Shown here: positions 26,599-35,928 of the stretch, piece by piece
Position numbering within the stretch: position 1 is the stretch's first letter
How the letters are laid out: each line of letters opens with the position of its first letter
Assembly (NCBI GenBank): GCA_026981645.1
Contig: JALSII010000006.1
Span: forward strand, 226,564 to 277,747
Length of the DNA stretch: 51,184 nucleotides
Direction of reading: 5' to 3'
Origin: Hyphomicrobiales bacterium
GTDB taxonomy: Bacteria; Pseudomonadota; Alphaproteobacteria; Rhizobiales; Devosiaceae
Position numbers and translations under genes: made by a program
The notes under the pieces: generated by a model
Seen by the model: only the letters and a program-made list of their open reading frames with translations
What the model was told of the DNA's origin: nothing
The model's database searches: none

Positions 26599-27789
26599 CT
26601 ATTTGACAGAACCAGCAAGCAGGCCGCGCACGAAATAGCGCTGCAGAGAAAAGAAGACTATCAGCGGGACGATGATGGAAATGAATGCCCCTGAAGTCAG
26701 GATTTCCCAGTTGTCACCCCTTGAACCTAGCAGTTCGCGCAGGCGCCCGGTGAGTACCAGCGTTTTTTCCGTATTGCCCAAAAACACGGTTGCCACAAGC
26801 AGGTCGTTCCAGACCCAGAGAAACTGAAAAATCGCAAACGAGGCCAGCGCCGGAAAGCTCAGGGGCAAGACCATTGTGGTAAAAATCTTGAAGTGTGAAG
26901 CTCCGTCTATGCGCGCGGATTCCATGATTTCACGGGGCAGTCCGGCCATGTAGTTGCGCAGCAGGTAAATCGCCAGCGGCAACCCGAAGCCGGTGTGGGC
27001 AAGCCAGATGCCCAGATAGGTTTTGCTCTCGCCCCCGGTCCAGGAAGCGATGCCGTTATACATGCGCAAAAGCGGAATGAGCGACATTTGCAGCGGCACA
27101 ACCAGCATGCCGACAACGACGGCAACCAGCAGGCCACGCCCCGAAAATTTCATCCAGGCGAGCGCGTAGGCGGCAAAAGCTGCAATGAGAATAGGGATAA
27201 TCGTTGCCGGAACGGTTACGGTGAACGAGTTGACGAACGAACGCCCGATGCCGGAAGAATCCAGCACCTCCACATAGTTTTCAAGGGTAAACCGAGGTGG
27301 AATTTCAGCAATAAAAAATATTCTGGGACCACGGGTATGGGTAAAGGCTTCGCCCGACACCCACTCATAAGAGCCGTCCCGGTTAACGGTGATTTCTCCG
27401 GCATCGCGCATGGACAAAGTCTCGCCCGGCAGGGCTGCGGCCAGTTCGCTGGATTTTGTTCCAAAGCTTTTGATGGAGCGACCCGAACCGGGCTCAAATA
27501 TCTCTCCCCGGATAACAAACCGCCCGTCTTCCTCAACCTGGCTATCGGCAAGGGGAAGACGGGCCAGTTCATTGCGCTCTGTTACCACAAGCGCCGTCCA
27601 CCAACCAGAAACGGTCAGTTGGTCCTTGTCTCTTAGGGAGGAAACCAACAGGCCGACGGTGGGGAAGGACCAGAGAATTACCAGAAACAAAAGGGCTGCA
27701 TGGGCGAACATGCGTCCCCAGCGGATACGTGCAAAAAACGAGATTTGGGGCTCTGATACAGAGGTAGCCGTTTGGGTCTGAATGCTCAT
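26599..27789 (-). CDS. aglG: Alpha-glucoside ABC transporter permease AglG
   Basis: 396 residues, larger than a normal MalG-type permease because a region of about 120 residues with beta character (about 60-170, including SGWWTALVV and RDGSYEWVSGEAF) lies between the first helix and the conserved permease core. Such an insertion is typical of AglG. The EAA loop is in MESARIDGASHFKIFTTMVLPLS. It forms the channel with AglF. Its ATG overlaps the aglF stop (ATGA), so the two are cotranslated. It ends the aglEFG transcript, meeting aglR head-on. Confidence 0.89.
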   Translation of the reverse strand: MSIQTQTATSVSEPQISFFARIRWGRMFAHAALLFLVILWSFPTVGLLVSSLRDKDQLTVSGWWTALVVTERNELARLPLADSQVEEDGRFVIRGEIFEPGSGRSIKSFGTKSSELAAALPGETLSMRDAGEITVNRDGSYEWVSGEAFTHTRGPRIFFIAEIPPRFTLENYVEVLDSSGIGRSFVNSFTVTVPATIIPILIAAFAAYALAWMKFSGRGLLVAVVVGMLVVPLQMSLIPLLRMYNGIASWTGGESKTYLGIWLAHTGFGLPLAIYLLRNYMAGLPREIMESARIDGASHFKIFTTMVLPLSFPALASFAIFQFLWVWNDLLVATVFLGNTEKTLVLTGRLRELLGSRGDNWEILTSGAFISIIVPLIVFFSLQRYFVRGLLAGSVK

Positions 27790-28808
27790 CAGCGTGTGGT
27801 CTCCTCTGAGTTCACGTTGCGGATGTTCCAGACCATGATGGGCAGAACTGCGAACATGATGAAAAGGGCAATCGTCGAGGAGCGACCGCTATCCCCCCCG
27901 CCGCGGAACATCCAGTCGAACATCAGATTGGCCAGAACCTGGGTGTCCCACTGCCCGTTGGTCATGGCCAATACAATATCAAACACCTTGAGCACCGTGA
28001 TGGTGATAGTGGTCCAGACCACAAGAATTGTCGGGAAAATCTGCGGGATCATGATGCCAAAGAAAATCTGGATGTCGGTCGCCCCGTCGATACGGGCAGC
28101 TTCCAGAGTTTCTTCTGGAATACCACGAAGCGCTGCCGAAAGAATGACCATGGCAAAGCCGGTCTGAATCCAGATGAGAATGATCATCAGGAAAAAATTG
28201 TTCCAGAAGGGAACCGTAATCCAGGCCTGTGGACTTCCGCCAAACATCTGGACCAAGGCGTTAAGCACGCCTATCTGGTCGGCGTCGGGACCGCGAAAAT
28301 CAAATACAAATTTCCAGATCACCGAAGCACCAACAAACGAAATTGCCATGGGCATGAAAATCAGCGACTTGGCGATATTGCCCCACCAGAGCCTGTCGGC
28401 AAGCACGGCCACGAGCAGGCCAAAGCCGGTGGAGGCCGTGGGAACGACGATGAGCCAGAGCAGATTATTGCCCGCCGCCTGCAGAAATCTGGGGTCGGTC
28501 AGGGCCCATGTGAAATTGGCAAGACCGACAAAGTTGGTTGCCGTTCGGTCATGCAGGGCGAGCCAGAGCGTGGCAAACACCGGATAGGCGAGGTAGACGC
28601 CCATGAAAAACAGTGCGGGGAAAAGAAACAGCCAGGGGCGAATGCGTGAGCGTAGCGTGTCGCGCTGAACCGACTGGCGACCGCTCAAACCGGGACCATC
28701 GGAGCGCAAAAACCGGTCAAGAAGCCAGTTGGTGCCCCAGAAATAGATGAAGCAAGCCACAACGCCTATGAGTATGGTTAGAAATGCGCTTGTTACCTGT
28801 TCAAACAT
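27789..28808 (-). CDS. aglF: Alpha-glucoside ABC transporter permease AglF
   Basis: 339 residues, MalF-type permease. An N-terminal helix (TILIGVVACFIYFWGTNWLL) precedes a charged loop, then six or so helices with the EAA loop in EETLEAARIDGATDIQIFFGIMIP. It pairs with AglG. It is separated from aglE by 91 bases that contain alternative hairpins, which may lower its expression relative to the binding protein, a common arrangement in ABC operons. Confidence 0.89.
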   Translation of the reverse strand: MFEQVTSAFLTILIGVVACFIYFWGTNWLLDRFLRSDGPGLSGRQSVQRDTLRSRIRPWLFLFPALFFMGVYLAYPVFATLWLALHDRTATNFVGLANFTWALTDPRFLQAAGNNLLWLIVVPTASTGFGLLVAVLADRLWWGNIAKSLIFMPMAISFVGASVIWKFVFDFRGPDADQIGVLNALVQMFGGSPQAWITVPFWNNFFLMIILIWIQTGFAMVILSAALRGIPEETLEAARIDGATDIQIFFGIMIPQIFPTILVVWTTITITVLKVFDIVLAMTNGQWDTQVLANLMFDWMFRGGGDSGRSSTIALFIMFAVLPIMVWNIRNVNSEETTR

Positions 28809-28841
28809 CTGAATCTCCCCTTTTCAGATATTGAAGTCTTG

Positions 28842-28881
28842 CGGGTCGAATGACCCGGCACCAGATGAAGGAGCCGGGTCA
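28842..28881 (-). other. Alternative hairpins in the aglE-aglF spacer
   Basis: The segment GACCCG (28852-28857) can pair with CGGGTC (28842-28847) across a four-base loop, or, extended as TGACCCGGC (28851-28859), with GCCGGGTCA (28873-28881) across 13 bases. The two stems exclude each other. In the transcript the longer stem forms first. Possible mRNA-stability or attenuation element between binding-protein and permease genes; there is no T run for a classical terminator. Confidence 0.5.
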
Positions 28882-28899
28882 AAATCTTGTTGGTACGCT

Positions 28900-30207
28900 T
28901 TATTTAATTGCGTCCCAGGAGGCCTGAATTTCGTCAGCCACTTCCTGAGCGGACTTGCCCGATGTGTAGTCGACCATGCCTGTCCAGAACGAGCCTGCGC
29001 CAATGGCACCAGGCATCAGGTCAGAACCATCAAACCGGAACGTGGTTGCGTTAGCCAGAATTCCCCCCAGCTTGCGCAAGGTGTCGTTGGCATATTTGCT
29101 TTCATCAACTCCGGTATGCGGTGTCAGGAAACCGGCAAGACCCATCCATATTTCGTGGGCTTCGGGGGTTTGCAGGTAACGAACAAAGGCCTGAGCGGCT
29201 TCACTGTCATTGGTGATGGCGAACAATGTGCCGCCACCCAAAACAGGGCGACCAAGGTCTTTTTCAGCATAGGCGGGGAAGTAGAAGAAATCCGCATCTG
29301 TGCCCAGTTCCGTGCCTTCAGGGAAGAAGGCGGGGATGAACGATGCCTGACGGTGCATATAACACTTGGGCGGCACCGAGAACAGGCCCTTGGGGCTGTC
29401 GCGGAAGTCTGTGGACCCGACGGCTGCTGCGCCGCCATCTACCCAGTCATCGTTGCGGGCAAACATGCCAAAGGTATCAATGGCCGCTACAACACGCGGA
29501 TCATTGAACGGCATTTCGTTGGTCACCCATTGGTCGTAAACCTCGGGAGGCTGCGTGCGAAGCATAATATCTTCCACCCAGTCGGTCGCAGGCCAGCCCG
29601 TTGCGCCACCGGAGCCCAGACCGATGCACCAGGGCGTTCCACCATCGGCAACAATCTGCTCCGAGAGCGCGATCAATTCTTCCATGGTGCCAGGTACTTC
29701 GTAACCGGCATCAGCGAAATTGTCCGGCGAGTACCAGACAAGTGACTTTACGTCGGCCTTATAGGGCATTGCGAACATTTTGGTGTCACCGTTCTCGTCC
29801 GGGTAGCTTGAAAGATCAACCCAGGATTGGCCCGCAGCGTAGTTTTCGATGACATAATCTCTTACATCGTCACCGATTGGTGTCAGGCTGCCTCGCGAAG
29901 CAAGATCTGCTGCCAGACCGGGCTGGGGGAATACAGCGATATTCGGTGCCGAGCCTGCGGAAACGTCAATAACGATCTGCTGCTCGAAACTGTCGGAGCC
30001 CGCATATTCAACGCTGGCACCGGTCGCCTCGACAAATCCGTCGATGACTTTCTGAAAGTTTTCCTGATCAACTGTGAGCCATGGGCCAAAAATGGTCAGG
30101 TTCTGCCCGGAAAGGTCCGGCATCCCGTGGGATGCGGCGCTGACGCCGCTAACCGAAGCCATGAGCAATGCTAAAGCGGACGCGCCCGCCAAAAGTTTAA
30201 TGTGCAT
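28900..30207 (-). CDS. aglE: Alpha-glucoside ABC transporter, periplasmic binding protein
   Basis: 435 residues. The signal peptide (about 1-24, LLAGASALALLMASVSGVSA) precedes an MalE-like solute-binding fold (NLTIFGPWLTVDQENFQKVI; GTPWCIGLGSGGATGWPATDW; GTLFAITNDSEAAQAFVRYL). It binds alpha-glucosides in the periplasm and delivers them to AglFG. GGAGG lies just before the ATG at 30207. Two operators lie 90-120 bases upstream. Specificity is inferred from the whole gene set, including AglA, and not from the binding site. Confidence 0.9.
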   Translation of the reverse strand: MHIKLLAGASALALLMASVSGVSAASHGMPDLSGQNLTIFGPWLTVDQENFQKVIDGFVEATGASVEYAGSDSFEQQIVIDVSAGSAPNIAVFPQPGLAADLASRGSLTPIGDDVRDYVIENYAAGQSWVDLSSYPDENGDTKMFAMPYKADVKSLVWYSPDNFADAGYEVPGTMEELIALSEQIVADGGTPWCIGLGSGGATGWPATDWVEDIMLRTQPPEVYDQWVTNEMPFNDPRVVAAIDTFGMFARNDDWVDGGAAAVGSTDFRDSPKGLFSVPPKCYMHRQASFIPAFFPEGTELGTDADFFYFPAYAEKDLGRPVLGGGTLFAITNDSEAAQAFVRYLQTPEAHEIWMGLAGFLTPHTGVDESKYANDTLRKLGGILANATTFRFDGSDLMPGAIGAGSFWTGMVDYTSGKSAQEVADEIQASWDAIK

Positions 30208-30296
30208 GTTTTTCCTCCCATTGCACTTTTGGGTTCAAAATTACCCTCCGCCAGAACCCGAATTTTTGCCACCTTCTCCAACCGAATGAAGATTTA

Positions 30297-30327
30297 CCAA
30301 AACGTTTCGGTAACCAAAACGTTTTGG
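30297..30327. promoter_or_regulatory. Tandem LacI-type operators upstream of aglE
   Basis: CCAAAACGTTTCGG at 30297-30310 (imperfect) and CCAAAACGTTTTGG at 30314-30327 (perfect palindrome). Their centres are 17 bases apart, a little over one and a half helix turns. Both match the aglA-aglR site, so AglR is the obvious ligand. The 30208-30508 gap otherwise holds the aglE promoter, not resolved, and the dyad at 30390. Confidence 0.8.
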
Positions 30328-30389
30328 GAGTCGGGTGTGGCAATCTCTGGCCATGTTGCGGTGCTTTAAGGTTGCATAAAGAATTGCGC

Positions 30390-30410
30390 TTGCCAAGATG
30401 GTTTTGGCAA
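30390..30410. promoter_or_regulatory. Inverted repeat upstream of the aglE operators
   Basis: TTGCCA, nine bases, TGGCAA: a perfect six-base dyad 63 bases upstream of the nearer operator. It does not match the CG-centred LacI operators or a CRP or FNR site. A second regulator, perhaps an activator, could bind here. Protein unknown. Confidence 0.35.
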
Positions 30411-30508
30411 CAGAAGAAAATTCGTAAAAAACCCGCTATTTCAGAGGATTAGGGAATGGCGGAGGTGGCTCCGATTTTATACGACACCCTTCATATAACA
30501 TCCCGACG

Positions 30509-31591
30509 TCAAACCTTGAGGTCTGGAACCGCCTCGATCAAGGCGGATGCGACCTTTGCGAACGCTTGCGCCTCAGCGCCCTCGGGGTCAGCCTGCGTAA
30601 CCGGCTTTCCCCTGTCAGACTGCTCGCGGATTGCCATGTGAAGGGGTACCTCACCAAGAAAAGGAATGTCCTGTTTTCCGGCTTCGTCCTGCGCGCCACC
30701 GTGACCAAAAATATCGTAGCGCTCTCCGGTGTCCGGGGCGACAAAATAGCTCATATTTTCGATGAGGCCGAGCACCGGCACTTTCATGCGCTTGAACATA
30801 TTCACCGCCCGGCGGGCGTCAATCAGGGCGAGATCCTGTGGTGTCGAAACGATGACCGCGCCGGTTGCCGCAACCGACTGTCCCAGAGAAATCTGGATGT
30901 CGCCGGTTCCCGGGGGCAGGTCGATAATGAGCACATCAAGCTCTCCCCATTCGGTTTCCCGAAGCAGTTGGCGAAGGGCCGAGGAGGCCATGGGACCACG
31001 CCAGACCACCGCCTGATCGGCTTCAACCATGGGTCCGATGGACATCGCTTTGAGACCAAACGCTTCAAAGGGCAAAAACAGCTTTTCGTCACGAAAGGCC
31101 GGCTTGCCTTCGATACCGAGCAGCTTGGGAATGGAGGGGCCATAGAGGTCAGCGTCCAGAATGCCGACTTTAAGGCCCTTGTTTTTCAGGGCCAGAGCCA
31201 GGTTGACCGAGCAGGTGGATTTGCCCACACCGCCCTTGCCCGACGCCACGGCAATAATATGCCTGATACCTTTAACCGGCTGGGGCGTGTTGGGGGCGGG
31301 CTGTTGCGGCGCAGCGCCTGGTTGTCCCGCCCCTGCAGGCGCACTGTCAGCAGTCAGCGAAACCAGAACCTTGCGCCCCTCTGCAACTTTTTCTACCGCC
31401 TCAGTGGCAGCGGCACGCACGGGCCCGAAGGCGCCCTCCATGCCCGCCTCAACCGATATGGCCAGCGCAAGAGCACTCGGGGTCACGATGATATCGCTCA
31501 GACCCGGATAATCGGCAAGATTGCCGCCACCGGGTACGTTTACGCTTTTCAGCGCTTCGCGTGCGGTGGCAGCGATGGGGTTATCGGACAT
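30509..31591 (-). CDS. Mrp/ApbC family iron-sulfur cluster carrier ATPase
   Basis: 360 residues. The first ~90 form a reduced MIP18/DUF59-like domain, then a Pro/Gln-rich linker (about 95-112). The P-loop ATPase has the deviant Walker A SGKGGVGKSTCSVNLAL. LIIDLPPGTGDIQISL and ENMSYFVAPDTGERYDIFG are family blocks. Where many Mrp proteins have CxxC after NMSYF, this one has APDT, as in many alphaproteobacterial members. The role in relatives is to carry Fe-S clusters to target enzymes. Transaldolase ends 11 bases upstream on the same strand, so both may share a transcript. Confidence 0.9.
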   Translation of the reverse strand: MSDNPIAATAREALKSVNVPGGGNLADYPGLSDIIVTPSALALAISVEAGMEGAFGPVRAAATEAVEKVAEGRKVLVSLTADSAPAGAGQPGAAPQQPAPNTPQPVKGIRHIIAVASGKGGVGKSTCSVNLALALKNKGLKVGILDADLYGPSIPKLLGIEGKPAFRDEKLFLPFEAFGLKAMSIGPMVEADQAVVWRGPMASSALRQLLRETEWGELDVLIIDLPPGTGDIQISLGQSVAATGAVIVSTPQDLALIDARRAVNMFKRMKVPVLGLIENMSYFVAPDTGERYDIFGHGGAQDEAGKQDIPFLGEVPLHMAIREQSDRGKPVTQADPEGAEAQAFAKVASALIEAVPDLKV

Positions 31592-31602
31592 TGCAACGAG
31601 AC

Positions 31603-32256
31603 CTAGAGTATGGACTGGCCGGTGGAGGCCCAGTCTTTCACAAAACCTTCCAGTCCCTTATCGGTCAGCGGGTGCTGGTACATCTTATGGATAATGCCCG
31701 GGGGGATTGTCGCCACATCAGCGCCTGCAAGCGCTGCCTCGGAAACATGGTTGAGCGTGCGGATCGAGGCGGCCAGTATCTCGGTGGTGAACGCGTAGTT
31801 GTCGTAAATCGTACGGATGTCTGCAATCAGATCCATGCCCGGCAGATTGATATCATCGAGGCGTCCGATGAAGGGAGAGATGTATGTCGCACCCACTTTT
31901 GCCGCCAGCAATGCCTGATTGGCGGAAAAACACAGGGTGACATTGGTCTTGATGTCATTGCTGGTAAAATGTCTGCACGCTTTGAGGCCCGCCGGAGTGA
32001 GGGGAACCTTTATCACAACGTTGGGGGCGATCTTTGCCAGGTGCTCGCCTTCAGCAATCATGCCTTCAACATCAAGGGCTGCGACTTCTGCGGAAACCGG
32101 ACCGTCAACAATTTTGCAAATTTCAGCAATCACCTGCTTGAAATCGCGGCCTGATTTGGCGATCAGGGAAGGATTTGTGGTGACGCCATCCAGCAGACCG
32201 GTAGCCTGCAATTCGCGGATGTCATCGACCTCTGCGGTATCGACAAAGAACTTCAT
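31603..32256 (-). CDS. tal: Transaldolase (small TalC/FSA-like subfamily)
   Basis: 217 residues, the short type-3B/fructose-6-phosphate-aldolase-like class. It opens [16 protein letters not shown], has GVTTNPSL, the Schiff-base lysine K83 in [26 protein letters not shown] and [10 protein letters not shown]. It moves a dihydroxyacetone unit between sugar phosphates in the pentose-phosphate pathway. A longer open frame reaches 32466, but the family begins exactly at the ATG at 32256, with AAAGG seven bases before it. Transaldolase versus FSA activity cannot be settled by eye. Confidence 0.92.
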   Translation of the reverse strand: MKFFVDTAEVDDIRELQATGLLDGVTTNPSLIAKSGRDFKQVIAEICKIVDGPVSAEVAALDVEGMIAEGEHLAKIAPNVVIKVPLTPAGLKACRHFTSNDIKTNVTLCFSANQALLAAKVGATYISPFIGRLDDINLPGMDLIADIRTIYDNYAFTTEILAASIRTLNHVSEAALAGADVATIPPGIIHKMYQHPLTDKGLEGFVKDWASTGQSIL

Positions 32257-32416
32257 TTCAGGACCTTTCCAGGTGGGGAAACGAGAGCCGCTCAGGCTCA
32301 ACTTCCCTTTCATAAAACCTATGCAGGTTGATTGTGTAGCATCGTATGGCGATTTCGCAAGAGCAAAGCAATCCGGATTTTTTGAGGGGTTGGTCAACAG
32401 AACAAATGGCGAGCCC

Positions 32417-33601
32417 TCAATCCAAAACCTCCAGAATGGCGCTGGCCAGCGCATCGGTGTCATCAACCGGCACCCCGGCGATGTTTACCCGGCTGTCATC
32501 AATCAGGTAAATGCCCTTTTCAACCTTGAGCCTTTCCACAGCTTGAGGAGAGAGGCCAAGCAGGGAAAACATCCCCCGATGCTCGGCGACAAAATCAAAC
32601 TCATCGGAATTGGAGAGCTTGCGCAGGGAGGCCGCCAGGCTGGTGCGCGAGGTCAACATTTGCTCCCGCATTGTTTTCAGCTCATCCTCCCATTCCTGGC
32701 GCAGTTCGGGATCAGCAAGAATTGTGCGCACAATTTCGGCCCCATGGTCGGGCGACTGGGAAAAAGAGGCACGAATGACATTGGCCATTTGCGAGAACAC
32801 TATATCGGCGGCGCGTTTTTCCGCAGCCACGGCAATGGCAACCCCGGCGCGTTCACGATAGAGGCCAAAATTCTTGGAGGCTGAAAAGCCGATCATCATT
32901 TCGGGGCAGGTTTGGGCAATTTTTCGTACTCCGTACGCGTCTTTTTCAAGCCCGTCACCAAACCCGAGATAGGCAAGATCAAGGAAGGGAAATGCCCCGG
33001 TGCGGTTCAGGCTTTCAGCCACTTTGTCCCATTGTTCCGGGGTCAGGTTGGCACCGGTGGGATTATGGCAGCAGGCGTGCAGAAGAACGATATCATCAGG
33101 CCCGAGCCGCTCCAGCACTGCCATCATATCATTGAAGCGTACAGAACGGGTTTCGGAATCGAAATAGGGATAGGTCTGCGGAGAGAGACCCGCCAGTTCC
33201 ATCATCGGCCAGTGGTTGGGCCATGAGGGGTCGGACATCCAGACCTTTGCGCCGGGTCTGGCGCGGTTGAGCAACTGGTTAATGACCCAGAGCGAGCCTG
33301 TGCCCCCCGGTGCCTGAACCGAAGCCACCCGGCTGAGATCGATGCTTTTACCGAAAACCAGATCTACAATGGCGTCACAAAAGCCCCGATTGCCTGAAAC
33401 CCCCACATAGGTTTTGGTAGTCTGGGCATCAAATATGCGCTGCTCGGCCTTCTTGACGGCAGACATGACCGGGGTATTGCCCGAAGGATCCTTGAAAACG
33501 CCGATCCCCAGATCGAGCTTGTCGTCACGCGGGTCAGCGCGATATTCTCCCAGCAATGCAAAAATCTTGTCGACCGGGGCTTTTTTGAGTGTCTCGAACA
33601 T
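32417..33601 (-). CDS. tyrB: Aromatic amino acid aminotransferase
   Basis: 394 residues, class I fold-type aminotransferase of the AspC/TyrB group. The PLP lysine is K243 in [14 protein letters not shown], with N180 in [13 protein letters not shown] and D208 in [14 protein letters not shown] and R residues of the substrate site follow. It swaps amino groups between aspartate or aromatic amino acids and 2-oxoglutarate in the cytoplasm. TyrB-type is preferred over AspC from the overall wording, but the substrate cannot be proved. Its stop is 160 bases before tal. Confidence 0.88.
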   Translation of the reverse strand: MFETLKKAPVDKIFALLGEYRADPRDDKLDLGIGVFKDPSGNTPVMSAVKKAEQRIFDAQTTKTYVGVSGNRGFCDAIVDLVFGKSIDLSRVASVQAPGGTGSLWVINQLLNRARPGAKVWMSDPSWPNHWPMMELAGLSPQTYPYFDSETRSVRFNDMMAVLERLGPDDIVLLHACCHNPTGANLTPEQWDKVAESLNRTGAFPFLDLAYLGFGDGLEKDAYGVRKIAQTCPEMMIGFSASKNFGLYRERAGVAIAVAAEKRAADIVFSQMANVIRASFSQSPDHGAEIVRTILADPELRQEWEDELKTMREQMLTSRTSLAASLRKLSNSDEFDFVAEHRGMFSLLGLSPQAVERLKVEKGIYLIDDSRVNIAGVPVDDTDALASAILEVLD

Positions 33602-33822
33602 GGGGGGCGTCCTTGATGATTTCGAACCGAATTTTCACGAGTAGGTTTATATGCCTTCATAACTCATTTGCAATTGATCTGGCGCCTGTTTTCTCTGATT
33701 GCCGGTGAGTCTGGATTTCTCGCGCAGGAGTGAACAGGGATTGTAACGCAACCGTCGGCAAATGCCGCTAGGCTTGCTCTCAATCAGAACCAGAGAATTA
33801 TCATCCCGGGGTAAAATCGAAT

Positions 33823-34701
33823 ATGCTTCGAACTTTGTTGATTGCATTATCGCTGATGGCCTCATGGCCGGTTTTTTCCAAAACACTGCTGCCCGACGGA
33901 AAGCATGACCCCGATGCCATTGCCGATGTGGTAGTCACCAGCGGCGACAAGGATATTGCCGCCGCGTGGCTGATCGCCCCCACACAGCGCTATCCCCATT
34001 TTGTACTCGGACAGGATTATGAACCTTCGGGTTTGCGGGTGGTGTCACGCACGGGCCAGGTTGCAACGCTGATGCTCGCCGAAAGATTTGTATTCGAGGA
34101 TCGCACAGCACGGCTTGCTGATCTGGACAGCGACGGGCGCGATGAAATTATTGTTGTTCTTACGGCCCGGGAACGCGGGGCGGCTCTTGCCGCCTATGCG
34201 CTTGAAGAGGGGCGGCTGGTCCTGAAAACAAGAACGCCCTTTATCGGGCTGCCCTTTCGCTGGCTCAACCCGGCGGGGATTGCTGATTATGACGGGGATG
34301 GACAACTTGACGTTGCGCTTGTGCAAAAGCCGCATTTAAGCAAGCAACTTGAAATCTGGACGCTTGAAAATGGCGTGTTCTCCCGCATTGCCAGCGTGCC
34401 GGACATCTCCAACCACCATATTGGCGCGCCTGAGACAGGTCTTTCAGCAAGTGCTGATTTTGATGGCGATGGGATAGACGATATTGCGCTGGTCAGCGGC
34501 AATTACTCGGTGTTACGGATATTGAGCTTTGCCGACCGGAAATTACGCGAAATCACCCGGCAGCCCCTGCCCGCACAGGCAACAGGGGATTTTTTGCTGG
34601 CCCCCGCAAATAATGGCTGGCGGCTGAAAATCCCACTGGCCAGCGGCAAGGTCTTTGAAACAATTCTACCTGAACAGGCAGAATTTCCCTCAGAAGGTTG
34701 A
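33823..34701 (+). CDS. Exported FG-GAP/VCBS-repeat protein
   Basis: 292 residues with a signal peptide (about 1-19, ending PVFS). Three calcium-loop motifs of FG-GAP type occur: DLDSDGRDEIIVV, DYDGDGQLDVAL and DFDGDGIDDIAL, spaced as in beta-propeller blades. There is no enzyme motif. Likely a periplasmic or lipid-free surface propeller with a binding role. It starts a plus-strand run with the M20 hydrolase and AbrB genes (57 bases to the next), so cotranscription is possible. Function unknown. Confidence 0.8.
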   Translation: MLRTLLIALSLMASWPVFSKTLLPDGKHDPDAIADVVVTSGDKDIAAAWLIAPTQRYPHFVLGQDYEPSGLRVVSRTGQVATLMLAERFVFEDRTARLADLDSDGRDEIIVVLTARERGAALAAYALEEGRLVLKTRTPFIGLPFRWLNPAGIADYDGDGQLDVALVQKPHLSKQLEIWTLENGVFSRIASVPDISNHHIGAPETGLSASADFDGDGIDDIALVSGNYSVLRILSFADRKLREITRQPLPAQATGDFLLAPANNGWRLKIPLASGKVFETILPEQAEFPSEG

Positions 34702-34758
34702 CGCGATGACGCCAGAGCGCAAAAAGAGGCCCTGCTGAAATTTCGCAAGGATGTTCCC

Positions 34759-35928
34759 ATGCCCGTTATAAATCGTATTGCCGAATTCCACGAAGAAATC
34801 ACCGGCTGGCGGCGCGACCTGCACGCCCATCCCGAGTTGCTTTATGATGTGCACCGCACAGCGGGCAAGGTTGAAGAACTTTTGAAATCCTTTGGCGTTG
34901 ACGAGGTGGTCACAGGGCTGGGGCGCACCGGCGTGGTCGGCGTCATCAAAGGGCATCAGAGCAACAGCGGCAAGGTTATCGGCCTGCGGGCCGATATGGA
35001 CGCCCTGCCCATTGTCGAGACCACCGGCAAGCCGTACGCATCCAAAACCGAAGGCAAAATGCATGCCTGCGGCCATGACGGGCATACCGCCATGCTGTTG
35101 GGCGCTGCCAAATACCTGGCAGAGACCCGCAATTTTGACGGCACCGCCATCGTCATCTTTCAACCCGCCGAAGAGGGTGGCGCCGGAGGCAAGGCCATGG
35201 TTGATGATGGTCTTATGGACCGCTTTGGCATTGAACAGGTTTTTGGAATGCACAACATGCCCGGCCTGCCCGTTGGACAGTTCGCCATTCGAGAGGGCGG
35301 AATGATGGCGGCAACGGACGAATTTACGATTAAAATCGAGGGCGTGGGTGGTCATGCGGCAGCGCCGAACAAGGGCATCGACCCCATTGTCATTGGCGCA
35401 CAGATGGCAGTTGCTTTACAAACGCTGGTCTCGCGCAATGTGGACCCCATTGAAAGCGCCGTGCTCAGCATCACCCAGATTCATGCAGGCGAGGCCTTTA
35501 ATGTTATCCCTGCAACAGCAGTATTGAACGGCACCGTCAGGACATTGGATGAAGGCGTGCGCAAGCTGATGGAGCAACGCATGGGCGAAATGGTGCCCAA
35601 ACTGGCTGAAGCCTTTGGTGCAAAAGCCCATCTCGATTTCAAGCGGGGTTATCCGGTGGTGGTGAATGCTCCGGCACAAACGGACTTTGCCGCCAAAATC
35701 GCACGTGAAATTGCCGGTAAGGAAAAAGTTGATACCGAAGTTGCTCCGGTCATGGGGGGGGAGGATTTTGCCTATATGTCAAACGCTCGGCCCGGCGCCT
35801 TCATATTCATGGGCAATGGAGACAGTGCCAACCTGCATCAGGCAGCCTATGATTTTAACGATGAAATCATTCCCCTTGGCTGCACCTACTGGGTAAAAAT
35901 GGTGGAAACCGCCCTGCCCGCTTCGTGA
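34759..35928 (+). CDS. M20 family amidohydrolase (hippurate-hydrolase/N-acyl-amino-acid amidase type)
   Basis: 389 residues of the M20D metallo-amidohydrolases. Metal ligands are seen in MHACGHDGHTAML, the catalytic Glu pair in QPAEEGGAGG, and further ligands in FGMHNMPGLP and the late MGGEDFAYM. The lid domain starts near EFTIKIEGVGGHAAAPNKG. It hydrolyses N-acylated amino acids (hippurate-like) in the cytoplasm. GGATG-rich sequence precedes the ATG. Its stop overlaps the GTG of the AbrB-type membrane gene (GTGA), so the two products are made together and may act on the same compound. Confidence 0.9.
   Translation: MPVINRIAEFHEEITGWRRDLHAHPELLYDVHRTAGKVEELLKSFGVDEVVTGLGRTGVVGVIKGHQSNSGKVIGLRADMDALPIVETTGKPYASKTEGKMHACGHDGHTAMLLGAAKYLAETRNFDGTAIVIFQPAEEGGAGGKAMVDDGLMDRFGIEQVFGMHNMPGLPVGQFAIREGGMMAATDEFTIKIEGVGGHAAAPNKGIDPIVIGAQMAVALQTLVSRNVDPIESAVLSITQIHAGEAFNVIPATAVLNGTVRTLDEGVRKLMEQRMGEMVPKLAEAFGAKAHLDFKRGYPVVVNAPAQTDFAAKIAREIAGKEKVDTEVAPVMGGEDFAYMSNARPGAFIFMGNGDSANLHQAAYDFNDEIIPLGCTYWVKMVETALPAS

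Noticed and set aside
25300..26600. Insertion of aglR by a mobile element
   Set aside because: No transposase, terminal repeats or target duplications are seen around aglR; a simple inversion or rearrangement is enough.
30760..30800. Missing CxxC motif in the Mrp/ApbC protein as a sign of decay
   Set aside because: The APDT form in this position is familiar among alphaproteobacterial Mrp proteins and the ATPase motifs are intact, so it is not a local anomaly.
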